Shown: in pieces, positions 8,801 through 15,923 of the stretch
Numbering within the stretch: position 1 is the first letter of the stretch
How the letters are laid out: each line of letters begins with the position of its first letter
Assembly (NCBI GenBank): GCA_036244855.1
Contig: BQKZ01010291.1
Span: forward strand, 4,150 to 31,723
From: Temnopleurus reevesii
Taxonomy: Eukaryota; Echinodermata; Echinoidea; Temnopleuroida; Temnopleuridae
Direction of reading: 5' to 3'
Length of the DNA: 27,574 nucleotides
Position numbers and translations under genes: made by a program
The notes under the pieces: generated by a model
What the model was told of the DNA's origin: nothing
Database searches by the model: none
What the model saw: the letters and a program-made list of their open reading frames with translations, nothing else

Positions 8801-10638
8801 AATCGCGATGGAGAGATAAGCTCCATGTAAAATATAGAGGATACAGTAGGAAAAGAAAATAAATTTTGTGTATGACATGATAACTGCTCATGTGACAGTA
8901 AGGTTTTTGTTTAGTAGCTGTAATCTATTTTGTCATAGTTATGAAAGATTTTTTTAATACAATATATTTAATAGTTCCGTCATTAATGTGATTATGTCAT
9001 TGGCAGTTAGTAAATTATTTGTAGAAGACATTGTTGTTCTCCTAAGATATGTCCTCATAACAGGGAGGGCCACGCATTATCATACCCTAGCCAAGCAATT
9101 CAAAAGGACATTTATGGGTGATACTGCTACTTTATTGGGTATTCGAAGGATAATTGAAAGGGGTAGGATCTTCTGGTAAGCCAGACCTAAAGGATCTCAG
9201 ATAACAACATATCAGTGCCGCATAAATGAATTCCAATGGGTTTGTGAGCAAAACATGTGTTGTCAGAACTTGTCCATGAAGTTGTAGATTGACATAAACT
9301 AATCTAACAACCTTTGTGGAGGACGATAAATTTGTACTTATAAATAATTGTGTATTCATGTTGTTGTTGTTTTTAAATGTCAGGTTCCAGCATGGAAGAG
9401 GAACATCCTAAGGATTTTGATTGTTGTCTTCCAGGCCACCATAGCACTGACTCTCAAAGACAGCTTTGCTTATTTTACTGCTTTCACAGGTAAACTTCAT
9501 ATATTCACTTAATATTCACATTAATGTCATAGTTTGTTGTAAAGAACATAAGTGCCTCAGTACTTACAAATCATACAGTATTTGTAATTGGGATCTAAAA
9601 TTACACATTCTTACACCCCATCCTGTAAGACATTCAAATAATTAAGGCTGTAAAATAATTACATCAATTTTCAGTGCAGGATAAGTATTGGATGTACATG
9701 TTGCTCTGTTTTTAGTCTTATTTCTGCTATTTACTTTTCACAGTTTCTTGCTATGATTCTATTTCTCTGTCTTCTTTCTCATTTCCTTTCTGCTTTCACA
9801 TTTTTATGATAGTTAAACAAAACACACTATTGTATGAATCAGTAACATTTTAACCCACCCATCCCTTAATTCCTTTTCCATCATGAAATGTTATCCCATT
9901 GTAAGCAAGGAATAATGTTCCTTTCATACTTGATAAACAGTATTAAACATCATAGAGGGAACACTTGCAACATTTTGCTGTACAGTTCTATGTGAAAGAG
10001 TTGCTAACGAAACATCATTCGTGTAGCAATTATGTTAAAATGCATAGCACGTTGAGATGTAATACCAGGAAAATCATTTCTTGATATTTACCTTTATGCA
10101 TTATTTTTGTAACAATATCCACAGACCCTAACATCACAGCACAGTAGAATATATCCATATAGTGACTGCGCTATATAAATTATCTGATTATTATTATATG
10201 GATGAAGATAATTTGCTTAATCAGTATCTTTTGTAATCTAGAATGTGGAAAAATCATCCAAGGTTGTATTCTCCCCTTTACCATCCACATAATCCTAAGA
10301 GACAAACAGCTACGTATGGACCGAAATAAATTTAACAGTGTCGCACCTTGTCCCACAAAAGTCCATGCGATTTACATAGGCTTTGATTTGACATGGTGTC
10401 CATACTGTATTCCCCCTAATGCCCATCAACAACTTTTTCTTTTTTACTCCCCCTCCCAGGAGCCATTGGAAGCACTATTCTGGGTTATATCCTGCCATGT
10501 ACCATCCATTTAATCTTAAGGGGGAAACAGCTAAACCCCTTCGTATGGATGAAGAACATCTTCCTAATCGTCATAGGGATAGCAGGTGGATCGGCAGGTG
10601 TATATGGGTCTATTGTAAGCATTATCGAAAACCACTGA
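2655..10638 (+). CDS. SLC36-like amino-acid transporter (AAAP superfamily), 8 coding exons
   Basis: Joining 2655-2854, 3389-3503, 4055-4652, 5382-5476, 6943-7222, 7913-8121, 9384-9489 and 10460-10638 gives 1782 nt, 593 residues, every junction GT-AG and in phase. About 11 hydrophobic helices are visible (near 84-104, 106-126, 178-200, 257-275, 283-303, 320-340, 352-378, 395-420, 507-528, 536-553, 567-590). TM3 'SLIITQLGFC' and TM6 'FPVFFGQ..GAYEGIG' match family signatures (human PAT1: IVTQLGFC and PLFFGTAIFSFEGIG). With a cytosolic N-terminus the loop after TM3 is lumenal and carries N-glycosylation sequons at N210 and N241. The loop between TM8 and TM9 is cytosolic, acidic and has an acidic-dileucine motif, ENTPLI (466-471). 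Known members co-transport small amino acids with protons at the plasma or lysosomal membrane; the substrate here is not predictable. The ~70-residue acidic loop makes it longer than typical PATs. An AVT3/4-like or other AAAP subfamily is the main alternative. Confidence 0.9.
2888..3065 (+). mobile_element. tRNA-derived SINE, 5' portion (family S1)
   Basis: It has a tRNA-like head with an A-box-like tagcgtagtgg and a clear B box, ggttcgaatcc (2940-2950), then a non-tRNA body (ttcagcaaga, cacattgtg, gcactcaat, aggtgaagtgaatg). The same order occurs on the minus strand at 22108-22395, defining one SINE family. The 3' part with the 'tatataaaagc' end is missing here. It is not a functional tRNA gene, since no cloverleaf with matching acceptor stem closes. 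Confidence 0.75.
3389..3503 (+). CDS. Transporter coding exon 2 (TM1)
   Basis: Runs from acceptor ctctgcag to donor tac|gtaagt and covers residues 67-105. It holds the first helix with AFVGTN at 86-91. The position matches the unwound TM1 glycine motif of the family (GTG in human PAT1), here GTN. It ends in phase 0. Confidence 0.85.
4055..4652 (+). CDS. Transporter coding exon 3 (TM2-TM5)
   Basis: This is the largest exon (598 nt, residues 106-304), from acceptor ataattag to donor aaag|gtgagt. It encodes TM2 with HCCYLIVKC, a cytosolic stretch, TM3 with SLIITQLGFC, a lumenal loop of about 55 residues with NAT and NWT sequons, TM4, a basic turn (RRIRQLG) and TM5. The G+C-rich, CG-rich first half contrasts with the AT-rich introns. 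The H-C-C and ITQLGFC positions align with PAT1 (VHCMGILVKC, IVTQLGFC). Confidence 0.92.
4672..4707. repeat. Imperfect AT-rich microsatellite
   Basis: A short run of taa/tga triplets (ataatgacaataataataatg) immediately inside the intron after coding exon 3. It is of the kind often associated with SINE tails. Confidence 0.5.
4719..4855. mobile_element. Tc1/mariner-type MITE, 137 bases
   Basis: The ends are inverted repeats of about 32 bases, starting cagttgtgcctaaaagtatg on one side and cagttgtgccttaaagtatg on the other strand, and both continue gtgaacccct. It is flanked by TA at 4717-4718 and 4856-4857. A CAGT start, an internal TATGTGAAC motif and TA target site are hallmarks of Tc1-like elements. 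The interior has no transposase. It lies in the intron after coding exon 3. Confidence 0.9.
5096..5147 (+). pseudogene. Partial copy of coding exon 4 ('echo'), ~281 bases upstream
   Basis: The stretch atttcaaagtcagctc at 5100-5115, followed by atccattgcgaaagtgtattgg-ttaagttt, copies the start of the true exon at 5382. The preceding pyrimidine tract (ttctctctttctctag) and AG at 5081-5082 resemble its acceptor region. The true exon sequence is lost after about 45 bases, and the copy has substitutions and no donor. It is probably a decayed tandem duplication or an assembly echo. Confidence 0.7.
5382..5476 (+). CDS. Transporter coding exon 4 (TM6 start)
   Basis: Runs from acceptor ttttcttcag to donor acg|gtgagt (residues 305-336). 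Its start completes the G|AT (Asp) codon from the previous exon. It encodes a lumenal strand followed by TM6, WVKFPVFFGQ and GAYEGIGT, matching the YPLFFGTAIFSFEGIG region of PAT1. This is a core substrate-path helix in the family. Confidence 0.9.
5496..5655. mobile_element. MITE family M1, 160 bases
   Basis: Perfect 18-base ends (cagagatgccaaccgttt and its reverse complement) lie in a TA target (5494-5495, 5656-5657). It starts about 20 bases after the coding exon 4 donor. Related copies are at 15741-15923 and, more decayed and interrupted, at 12059-12403 and 25272-25652. Confidence 0.88.
5661..5863. mobile_element. MITE family M2, ~200 bases
   Basis: Ends tactgtataagcc and agcttatatagta are inverse of each other. 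The interior aligns, reverse-complemented, with 14011-14213 and 27371-27569 (shared gtttgtacac-aatgaatgtgcatcatata, aaattttcg-gagg). It sits only a few bases after the M1 element, so two unrelated TA-targeting elements are side by side. Confidence 0.85.
5905..6045 (+). mobile_element. Probable second tRNA-derived SINE (family S2)
   Basis: A B-box-like gtgtttgaatcc (5936-5947) lies in a tRNA-like context (agtgatcaggagatcgtg), then a body with ggctgtgaattatttgcacag. Reading the other strand gives the peptide RIQTHDL, a frequent by-product of tRNA-derived repeats. No clear A box or 3' tail was delimited. The rest of the intron (6046-6590) shows no other feature. Confidence 0.5.
6592..6711 (+). 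pseudogene. Partial, deleted copy of coding exon 5 ('echo'), 324 bases upstream
   Basis: The acceptor context (cccatctag, AG at 6617-6618) and the first 37 bases of the exon (from 6619) match the true exon at 6943 almost exactly. A 33-base internal piece is then missing between short ctc repeats. One further base is lost in gcctcc-tcggc, and similarity stops after gggatatctg. The frameshift and absent donor make it non-functional as an exon. Confidence 0.85.
6943..7222 (+). CDS. Transporter coding exon 5 (TM6 end, TM7, TM8)
   Basis: Runs from acceptor atttccatctag to donor gcctg|gtgagt (280 nt, residues 337-430 start). It encodes IIPIESSMEGNRHLYP, the family's post-TM6 PLENxM-like segment, then TM7 with GYLFFGAEVQQ (PAT1 GYLQFGANIQG) and TM8 with TYPLQIFP (PAT1 TYALQFYVP). 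It is strongly conserved and among the best family evidence in the gene. Confidence 0.93.
7630..7733 (+). pseudogene. Partial copy of coding exon 6 ('echo'), 275 bases upstream
   Basis: From AG at 7636-7637 the sequence copies the true exon from 7913 for about 95 bases, with an open frame and mainly silent or conservative changes (GQCLGPPKHEID, then EEEGEGYG, KDEDDKE). Similarity ends at gatttatac, where an inverted SINE fragment (7740-7862) takes over. If spliced in, it would give the acidic loop without the dileucine motif, then a stop at 7832-7834. Confidence 0.85.
7740..7862 (-). mobile_element. SINE family S1, 3' fragment on the minus strand
   Basis: The sequence taatgaacagcttttatata, then gaattccctaag, ctctacaattt-cagcattatta and cctggctttagc, matches the 3' portion of the SINE at 22108-22395 in the same orientation. 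It follows an (aat)n run and interrupts the partial exon copy at 7630-7733. Its insertion may have fixed the break point of that copy. Confidence 0.8.
7913..8121 (+). CDS. Transporter coding exon 6 (cytosolic acidic loop TM8-TM9)
   Basis: Runs from acceptor tttctcacag to donor gactcg|gtgaga (residues 430-499). It is hydrophilic and very acidic, with E-E-G-E-G and D-E-D-D runs. It includes ENTPLI at 466-471, a match to the [DE]xxxL[LI] adaptor-binding signal that directs membrane proteins to endosomes and lysosomes. The predicted topology puts it on the cytosolic side, where such a signal can work. SLC36A1 has no comparably long loop here. Confidence 0.85.
8368..8424. repeat. 57-base near-perfect hairpin
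   Basis: atgttggcagtttttaatg is answered by cattaataaaaactgcca-ish sequence in inverse orientation (arms of about 15-20 bases, tgttggcagttttta and taaaaactgccaaca) around an AT-rich centre. It lies in the intron after coding exon 6. It is possibly a tiny deleted MITE and is too short to call as a terminator in a eukaryotic intron. Confidence 0.7.
8520..8670. mobile_element. MITE family M4, decayed copy
   Basis: It aligns with the reverse complement of the element at 17866-18030. Shared parts are gggtgt at the left end, gaaacaatgatt-tgattg, atcaactgcaact and caattgattgaaaattt-like stretches near the right end. The terminal repeats are worn (gggtgtgg and aaacacca). The region 8671-9383 shows no other feature I can support. 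Confidence 0.6.
9384..9489 (+). CDS. Transporter coding exon 7 (TM9)
   Basis: Runs from acceptor aaatgtcag to donor cacag|gtaaac (residues 500-535 start). It encodes VPAWKRNILRILIVVFQATI and an ALTLKD segment. It aligns with the PAT1 TM9 region (VRTVLVCLTCILAILIPRLD), including the helix-ending charged residue, and ends one base into Gly535. Confidence 0.88.
10147..10198. repeat. Possible SINE 3' tail
   Basis: The string 'gactgcgctatataaat' followed by ttattattat resembles the 3' ends of animal tRNA-derived SINEs (cgctatataaa plus a triplet run). The head of the element was not found. Most of the intron 9490-10140 shows no feature. Confidence 0.35.
10242..10350 (+). pseudogene. Partial copy of coding exon 8 ('echo'), 218 bases upstream, frame still open
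   Basis: After AG at 10240-10241 the sequence aligns with the start of the last exon (10460). The gga-a, ggttgtattctccc and accatccacataatcctaag stretches match, as do aaacagcta (with an 8-base gap) and cgtatgga. Joined to coding exon 7 it reads ECGKIIQGCILPFTIHIILR, then DKQLRMDRN. This parallels GAIGSTILGYILPCTIHLIL in the true exon, with conservative replacements. Similarity stops at about 10350, but the frame stays open to a stop at 10511-10513. A minor alternative terminal exon cannot be excluded. Confidence 0.7.
10460..10638 (+). CDS. Transporter coding exon 8 (TM10-TM11, stop)
   Basis: Runs from acceptor ccctcccag to TGA at 10636-10638 (residues 535-593). It encodes TM10 (GSTILGYILPCTIHLIL), a short turn with KQLNPFVWMKN, and TM11 (FLIVIGIAGGSAGVYGS). 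The position and GSxxxxxxxxxxP pattern match PAT1 TM10 (VGSVSSSALALIIPPLLE) and the closing IxGxxGxxxGxY helix. The last 12 codons recur at 23229-23266. Confidence 0.92.
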
Positions 10639-10705
10639 GACAGCTGTACTTCTATGCATTTCTATACCTCGCTATAGGCTTAGTAAGTTATGGTATTTGT
10701 ACTTA
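10639..10705 (+). promoter_or_regulatory. Proximal 3' UTR of the transporter, conserved in copy B
   Basis: Immediately after the stop, about 66 bases (gacagctgtacttcta to atggta-ttgtac) differ from copy B at only a few positions, whereas the following DNA diverges more. This suggests a constrained 3' UTR start. I could not fix the polyadenylation site; AATAAA-like strings further on lie in AT-rich repeats. Confidence 0.5.
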
Positions 10706-10787
10706 GAATTATTAGTTTTTTTGGAAAGCTCAAAGTTGAAGGCAGAGGACTAAATGCGATGTGTTTCCATATATTTTACATCCATTC

Positions 10788-11226
10788 CTGCCAACCAGTA
10801 AAATTTTGATCCTATTTTGTAAGCTTTGTTGCCATGAAAAGCGCAAAATAAGATTTATTTCTTGTTAAAAGATAATTTTTTCTTTAAATAGGATTTCATC
10901 AGTTGAAAAGTACCCTTCATCAAAATAGCCTTGTTTAAAGTATACAATGCCATTTTGATGGAGGGCACTTTTCAACTCAAGGCAAACAATATAAAACTGC
11001 AGGAAGTTTAAAATAAAATAAAAAAGGCACCAGGGCAAGCAAAGACTTGACCCACAGCCTTTGTCCTGGGCTGCCTTAGGCTCATTTGAGACCTGTATGA
11101 ATCTATAACCCAGTTCTTTGAGATTTTTTAGTGAGAATACAAATAGATTTTTTGTTTCTCTTTGCATGAAATAAAACTTAAGCAATCCAGGAGCAGGACA
11201 GTCTATCATACAAGGTTGGCAGGTTG
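10788..11226. mobile_element. Inverted-repeat element family M5 (cctgccaacc ends) with internal foldback
   Basis: cctgccaacc at the left is answered by ggttggcagg on the right (~440 bases). Inside, gttgaaaagtacccttcatcaaaat (10900-10924) and its mirror near 10953-10977 form a hairpin. Copy B (from about 23412) has the same left end but lacks the hairpin's left arm and has a large insertion near the right end. A short related fragment is at about 12163-12340. Confidence 0.6.
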
Positions 11227-11245
11227 GTATATCAATGATTTGAAA

Positions 11246-11505
11246 ATTTCCCTCTTGACTCCTGAGTAAAGGCCAACTCACACCTTTGCATTTTTAGCCT
11301 GCTTCAACCCAGTGTTTTTGACAATTGAAGATGCTCCCTGAATGCACAATTAGATTGTGGACTGACGTTCGGCTTGCACTCAACGTAGTGGATGTCAAGC
11401 ATCAGTCCACCGTCTGAACCGCATATTTGTGCACACTGGGAGTGTTTTTCATTTTCAGAAACACTGGGCTTATGGAAGCTTAGAATGAAAAGGTTTGAGT
11501 CAGTC
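11246..11505. repeat. Copy-A-only insertion with foldback structure
   Basis: The stretch is absent from the equivalent place in copy B (about 24830). It contains gcttcaacccagtgttttt (about 11304) mirrored by gaaacactgggcttatggaagc (about 11459-11480), so it is probably part of another short inverted-repeat element inserted after the copies separated. Confidence 0.5.
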
Positions 11506-11642
11506 TTAAAGCCTCAGTCACATAGGGCCCCGGAAGCAACACGATTCAACATGACTCTTTGTTCCGAGGCAGTTAACTGTGAATTAACAAAGAGTCGTGT
11601 TGAATCCTGTTGCTTCCAGGCCTCTATGTGACCGGGGCCTTA
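11506..11642. mobile_element. MITE family M3, 137-base foldback, copy-A only
   Basis: It is nearly one large hairpin. ccggaagcaacacgattcaa, atgactctttgtt and the outer cagtcacatagggcc are mirrored by aacaaagagtcgtgttgaat, gttgcttcc and ctatgtgaccggggcc. A second copy is at 17454-17594. It is missing from the matching position of copy B, which marks a post-duplication insertion or a loss. Confidence 0.88.
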
Positions 11643-12058
11643 CCAATTGCACATTGTCACCTGTTAAACGTTAGGTGTCAATGGAATGTTTGTGTACATT
11701 TAAATGTATCAAATAATATATTATGTCTTAAATGAAATGTCAATATTCTTTAAGGTTCTTATGCATTTATTTAATTTTCTACCTAATATAAGAAATAGTA
11801 TTATTATATTTATCTTTTATATTCCATGCTGCATTCAATGTTTTGTTTAAAATTTTTAATTTGGATAAATTTATTCCAAAATGATTTGATGAAGAATAAC
11901 AATAAACATTCCATCAGAGGATTACTGGGTAATGGGAGAGGAGACCCAGTAATTGTAGTTTCAGTTACTACCGGTAGATTGATGATGAATTTGTTGCAGT
12001 GCACCAAGAGAGAATTTCCCTTCTGTTACCAGAGCATGGTCAGCATAATATCATAAAG

Positions 12059-12403
12059 CTTCCAAGATGCTAATCCTTCAGTAATAAGCATGAGGTAAAA
12101 AATAAAATGCGAATAGCATAACAGCTGAACAAAAGTGAAAGAAAACTTGAGAACAATAAGCATATACCTGCCACCCAGTAAGATTTTATCTTATTTAATG
12201 AGATTTTTTTGCGAGAAAACAACTAAATCAGATTTTCTCATAAAAAAGAATAAGATGTTTTTTTTAAATATTGGTACTGTACTTCCATGTGTGTTTTCTG
12301 GAGCATCAGGCAAGAGTAAAATTTTTGCCCTATTTTGCATGTAAGCCTTGAATTTATATGAAAATACACTTCATGCCTATTCAGGAACGGTTTACATCTC
12401 TGG
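12059..12403. mobile_element. MITE family M1, decayed copy A, with nested insert 12163-12340
   Basis: Left agatgctaatcc-ttc and right cattcaggaacggtttacatctct are worn M1 ends. Inside, a 180-base piece starting cctgccacccagtaagattt resembles the M5 element. It is missing at the same place in copy B (25272-25652), where a different element is nested instead. Confidence 0.55.
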
Positions 12404-14010
12404 AGCTGTAGGTGAGATGGAGGAGAGATGATAGATTTTTACTTAAATCAAATGATCTAGTAGGCTGTTTAAATTCGTATGATTGAATAGACAGCGTAAG
12501 GAGAGCAAACCGCACAATCACAATGAGTTAGAGACTAGATACCTCCTTTAATTTCATTGTAAGTAGGCATTATAGCTAGTTATTCACACCTTTTTTTATT
12601 AACTTTATGCCATTCAAAGCACAATGCACATTTGTACTCTCAGATTTATTTTCTCTGAAGCCCACCGCATACGCTACAATTCTACCACCTGACAACTGAG
12701 TAAGCCGAGCTCTGACGTAATAATGATAATGATCAAATGTGTGTGTGTCAAGCAGCGCATTGAAAATTGTGTGCATATTGTACTTCTGCTCCGCTAAAAA
12801 GTAAAAAGTAAGCGCGTAAAACTATCAGTGGAAACGCAGCTATGAAGTCAGATCGCAAGATGTGCGGTGGCAATGTTAAGGACTGGCTCATGCATCAGTG
12901 ACATCATTCAGTCGCAAGTCAGTCCTAAGGTGGCTGAGTAGTAGCGTAGCTTTCTCTTTCTCTGTCTCGTACTCCTCTCTCCTTTTTCTCGGTATATTGC
13001 TGTTATACAGCATCAACATGCACATTATATGTGTAGTATCTTATGCAGTAACCTTTTCTATTTCTGAAGATATTTTACTTATATTATCTATGCACATACT
13101 GTCGTTGCATATTCTCTTATACTTCATGGGAGAGGATTTGAGAGCAGAAATGCTGCAAAAAGTTGTTATTCAGTTGGTCCTTCCTTACATGTATTAGGAG
13201 ATAAATATAGCTATTTTATGATGATATGCAAATCAGGGGTAGTTTGATGAAATTTAGTGTTTTTATTTTTACTGCATAGTCTTCCAATTATTGCTGGCAT
13301 TTAAATTTTAGATAATTTATGTTGTTGATTTATGTCAAAGTATTATTCTGTATAGTTTTAATATGCATTAAATTGTATTGATCTTCTATGAATTGTTTTA
13401 AAGACTTGGTCCTTGGTCTGCACCAGAAAAATCTTCCTATGATTAAAAGCAGAAAAATCAGACAAACAAATTAAAAAATTTGATAGATTCATAGGTGCTG
13501 TTACATTTATTGATTCACCCTTCGGAATATTTTTTTTTAAATGCATATTTATGGATTAAAACAAAACAACTTATGCCTTAAAAACAATAAGTTATAATAT
13601 GATACCAGTCGAAAAGTGCTTGAAATACGTCAAAACAAGAGACTACATTTTGCGAATTTGAGTGAAAATCACTGGTCAATCAGAGCAAGAATTTTCTGGC
13701 CCAGACTGAGCCTTCTATACAAGTAATCATTATGTTGCTTTACTTGTTTACTGAAAATTATCTGAGATAAGTATGGTCTGAAATTGAATCAATAGATAGA
13801 TTTAGTTGTAGATGGGTAGTTGTGCATTTTTATAATTAGTGTACATACTTTACAAATAGAACAGATCCAGAGCTAATTATGACAAAGAATTATTTTATGT
13901 ATTTATTTTTATATGTGCATGCAAGTGCAATAAGACAGTGCCTCAACTCAATCTCTTCGCACACATTTGGAAATGGTTAAAGGTATTCTATTATCAAAAG
14001 GTAACTGCTA
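12404..14010. other. Duplicated non-coding DNA without a recognised gene
   Basis: Continuous alignment with 25653-27370 but no coding pattern. Open frames in the two copies do not agree in reading frame or length. It includes a shared segment at 12596-12775 (tttatgccattcaaa, gaagcccaccgc) with repeat-like character. Confidence 0.6.
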
Positions 14011-14213
14011 TACTGTATAAGGTGAAATTATTGCGGTGGTTTTATATTCACCAATTTCAAGGTTAGGGCCTCACGAAAATTTCTAATCTATATGATGCAC
14101 ATTCATTCGTGTACAAACACTGTCCAAAAGGTGAAAATAACAAAATTCCAATGCGTCTAACTGGTCAGAAAGTGCAAATATATCTGTACGCTATAATATT
14201 GGCTTATACAGTA
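14011..14213. mobile_element. MITE family M2, copy A
   Basis: tactgtataagg on the left and ggcttatacagta on the right; the interior is the reverse complement of 5661-5863. The partner in copy B at 27371-27569 shows that it was inserted before the duplication. Confidence 0.85.
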
Positions 14214-14219
14214 TATCCA

Positions 14220-15182
14220 ATGTATTATAGACAAATACTTTCATTGGCTTATGTATTTGTATTTGTGAACAGCATTTTATTTGATTGGAAATAATAATGA
14301 TTTCAGTTTACACGTTTGTAATGTATTATGTACACAGAGATGCGAAGGATCAGTTGTCACAATTTTTAGAAAAAATGATAAATAAACAGTTATAATAATG
14401 GTGATTTCTTTTAAAACGCACAGTTTAGCAATACGTGATAATCAGAAAGAAAACAGATGTGGTTTTAAAGTAAATGAATAAATAATAATGATGATGATAA
14501 TAATATTTAGTGCAAAATCCACTCTGGGGAGTGCTCAAGGTACCTGTACATTAAGGAATGATATAACACAAAAAAAAGAAAAACAAAGTTTTTAAAAAGC
14601 CAAAATTTTAAGTTTCACGCACAATGTGTCGGTGAGACTTTGCATCTCTGTGTACAATGAATCTTTATGGGTCAAGGGAACAAGGAGGAAAATGGAAATT
14701 TTGTTGAATAAAATTTCAATATTTTGAGTTTCCTAGAGTTGTATCATTGAATCTTTCACACTCACAGCGCACAACTATTTATTTATAAAATTGTTGAATG
14801 TAAAATCCATTTGTCAAGTGGAATTGAAATACATACTATTTGTGAATCACGTGAATTTACAGAAATTGAAAATGTTATTGTTTTTACATTAATACTGCAG
14901 TATTGAAATGCAATATGTAATTATAAAAACAAAAAAGCAAATAAAAAAAAGCAAATAATAAAAGCAAATATAAAAAGCAACTATTTGTTGTTCACTTTTG
15001 TAATTCAAGGTGACCATATTAGATCGCTACATGGTATCATGTTTGAACCTTTTTTATTACCACCAGTAGAATAGTACCTGAAGCTAAAAAAAAAAGGAAT
15101 TCTAGGCAAATACAAAATAATCTTTTAAATCGTACTAGACTGTTACTACTTGTAATAACAATCAGTGTTTAATAGTAGAATC
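14220..15182. other. AT-rich non-coding DNA with a gcaaata-rich run
   Basis: No gene seen. Notable items are a tga/taa run with a SINE-tail-like context at about 14478-14512 and an A-rich aaaagcaaata repeat at about 14930-14985. Short open frames here have no recognisable family and no splice support. Confidence 0.6.
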
Positions 15183-15298
15183 GGACAAAGTTAACAACTT
15201 CATTCAACCTTTCACAATAGCTTCATGATAAAAAGAACTGGGACAAAGTAAACAAATTCATTCAAGCATTTATATTGGCTTCATGATCACAAAAGAAA
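15183..15298. repeat. Two-unit tandem repeat, period 58
   Basis: ggacaaagttaacaacttcattcaa with agcttcatgat (15183) is repeated with substitutions from 15241 (ggacaaagtaaacaaattcattcaa, ggcttcatgat). It is an isolated duplicate rather than an array. Confidence 0.75.
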
Positions 15299-15740
15299 GT
15301 CCCAGGTGAGACTCCTGTTCACTGCTTACAGTGAAGTATAGTCACTGAAAAGGTGCAACACCTGTTCTGCATTTTTCGACAGAATAAGATTAGAAGGAAA
15401 TTTAGTTTGCATAGATCTACATTACCTGTTCTGAGTTATTTACTTTGTCCAACTCCTTTGTTCCTTCTGTTTACTGTGAATTTTATGACAATTCATGTGA
15501 CAGAATGTATTTTGTTAACATTGTTGTTATTCATAAAGATGAAGTGTTTATTTTGTACCCTATGAGTATTTTGAATTCTTTGAAATGCAATCATTTGTGT
15601 GAATTTGAATTATTAAAAGGAGGATGTATTTTCACAACATAAAATTATTTTCTTGCTTTTTTCTGTCTCGTCATAACATGTACATGTACGTGAGGGGCAT
15701 GCAACATTGTTTGGTTTGGTGTTTCATATTACTGGAAATA

Positions 15741-15923
15741 CAGATATTCCAACTGTTCCAGAATATGCATAAGCTGTAATTTCATATAAATTCAAGGCGT
15801 TCATCACAGCTGAATGACTGAAAGCATGGCTATTGTCATGTTCGCTCACACTTTTTTCAACTGTTGCACCATTCACATTTTAATTCTGATCTCATGCATA
15901 TTCCCGAACGGTTGGCATCTCTG
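15741..15923. mobile_element. MITE family M1, second clear copy
   Basis: Left cagatattccaactgttcc and right gaacggttggcatctctg lie in a TA target (15739-15740, 15924-15925). The interior shares gaatatgcat-ag, atttcatataaatt-aaggc and gctgaatgactgaaag-like stretches with 5496-5655. Confidence 0.8.

Larger units (their letters stand above)
10601..14219. repeat. Segmental duplication, copy A (last 12 codons plus 3' flank)
   Basis: This 3.6-kb stretch aligns in order with 23229-27574. Anchors are tatatgggtctattgtaagc (10601 and 23229), aatgaaatgtcaatattctt (11731 and 24942), ttatgccattcaaa (about 12606 and 25861), gcagaaatgctgcaaaaagt (about 13144 and 26501) and ggcttatacagtatatcc (14201 and 27557). 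Coding and proximal 3' UTR bases are almost identical. The rest is visibly diverged (by eye roughly 85-90% where aligned) and interrupted by private insertions. The match runs to the end of the window, so its true right edge is unknown. Confidence 0.92.

Noticed and set aside
9000..9180. Possible echo of coding exon 7 (ctcctaag, agggccac resemble parts of the exon)
   Set aside because: The matches are scattered short words without a shared acceptor or collinear protein similarity, unlike the four accepted echoes.
10865..11281. 138-codon minus-strand frame
   Set aside because: It is formed by an inverted-repeat element and its flank, and copy B does not preserve the frame.
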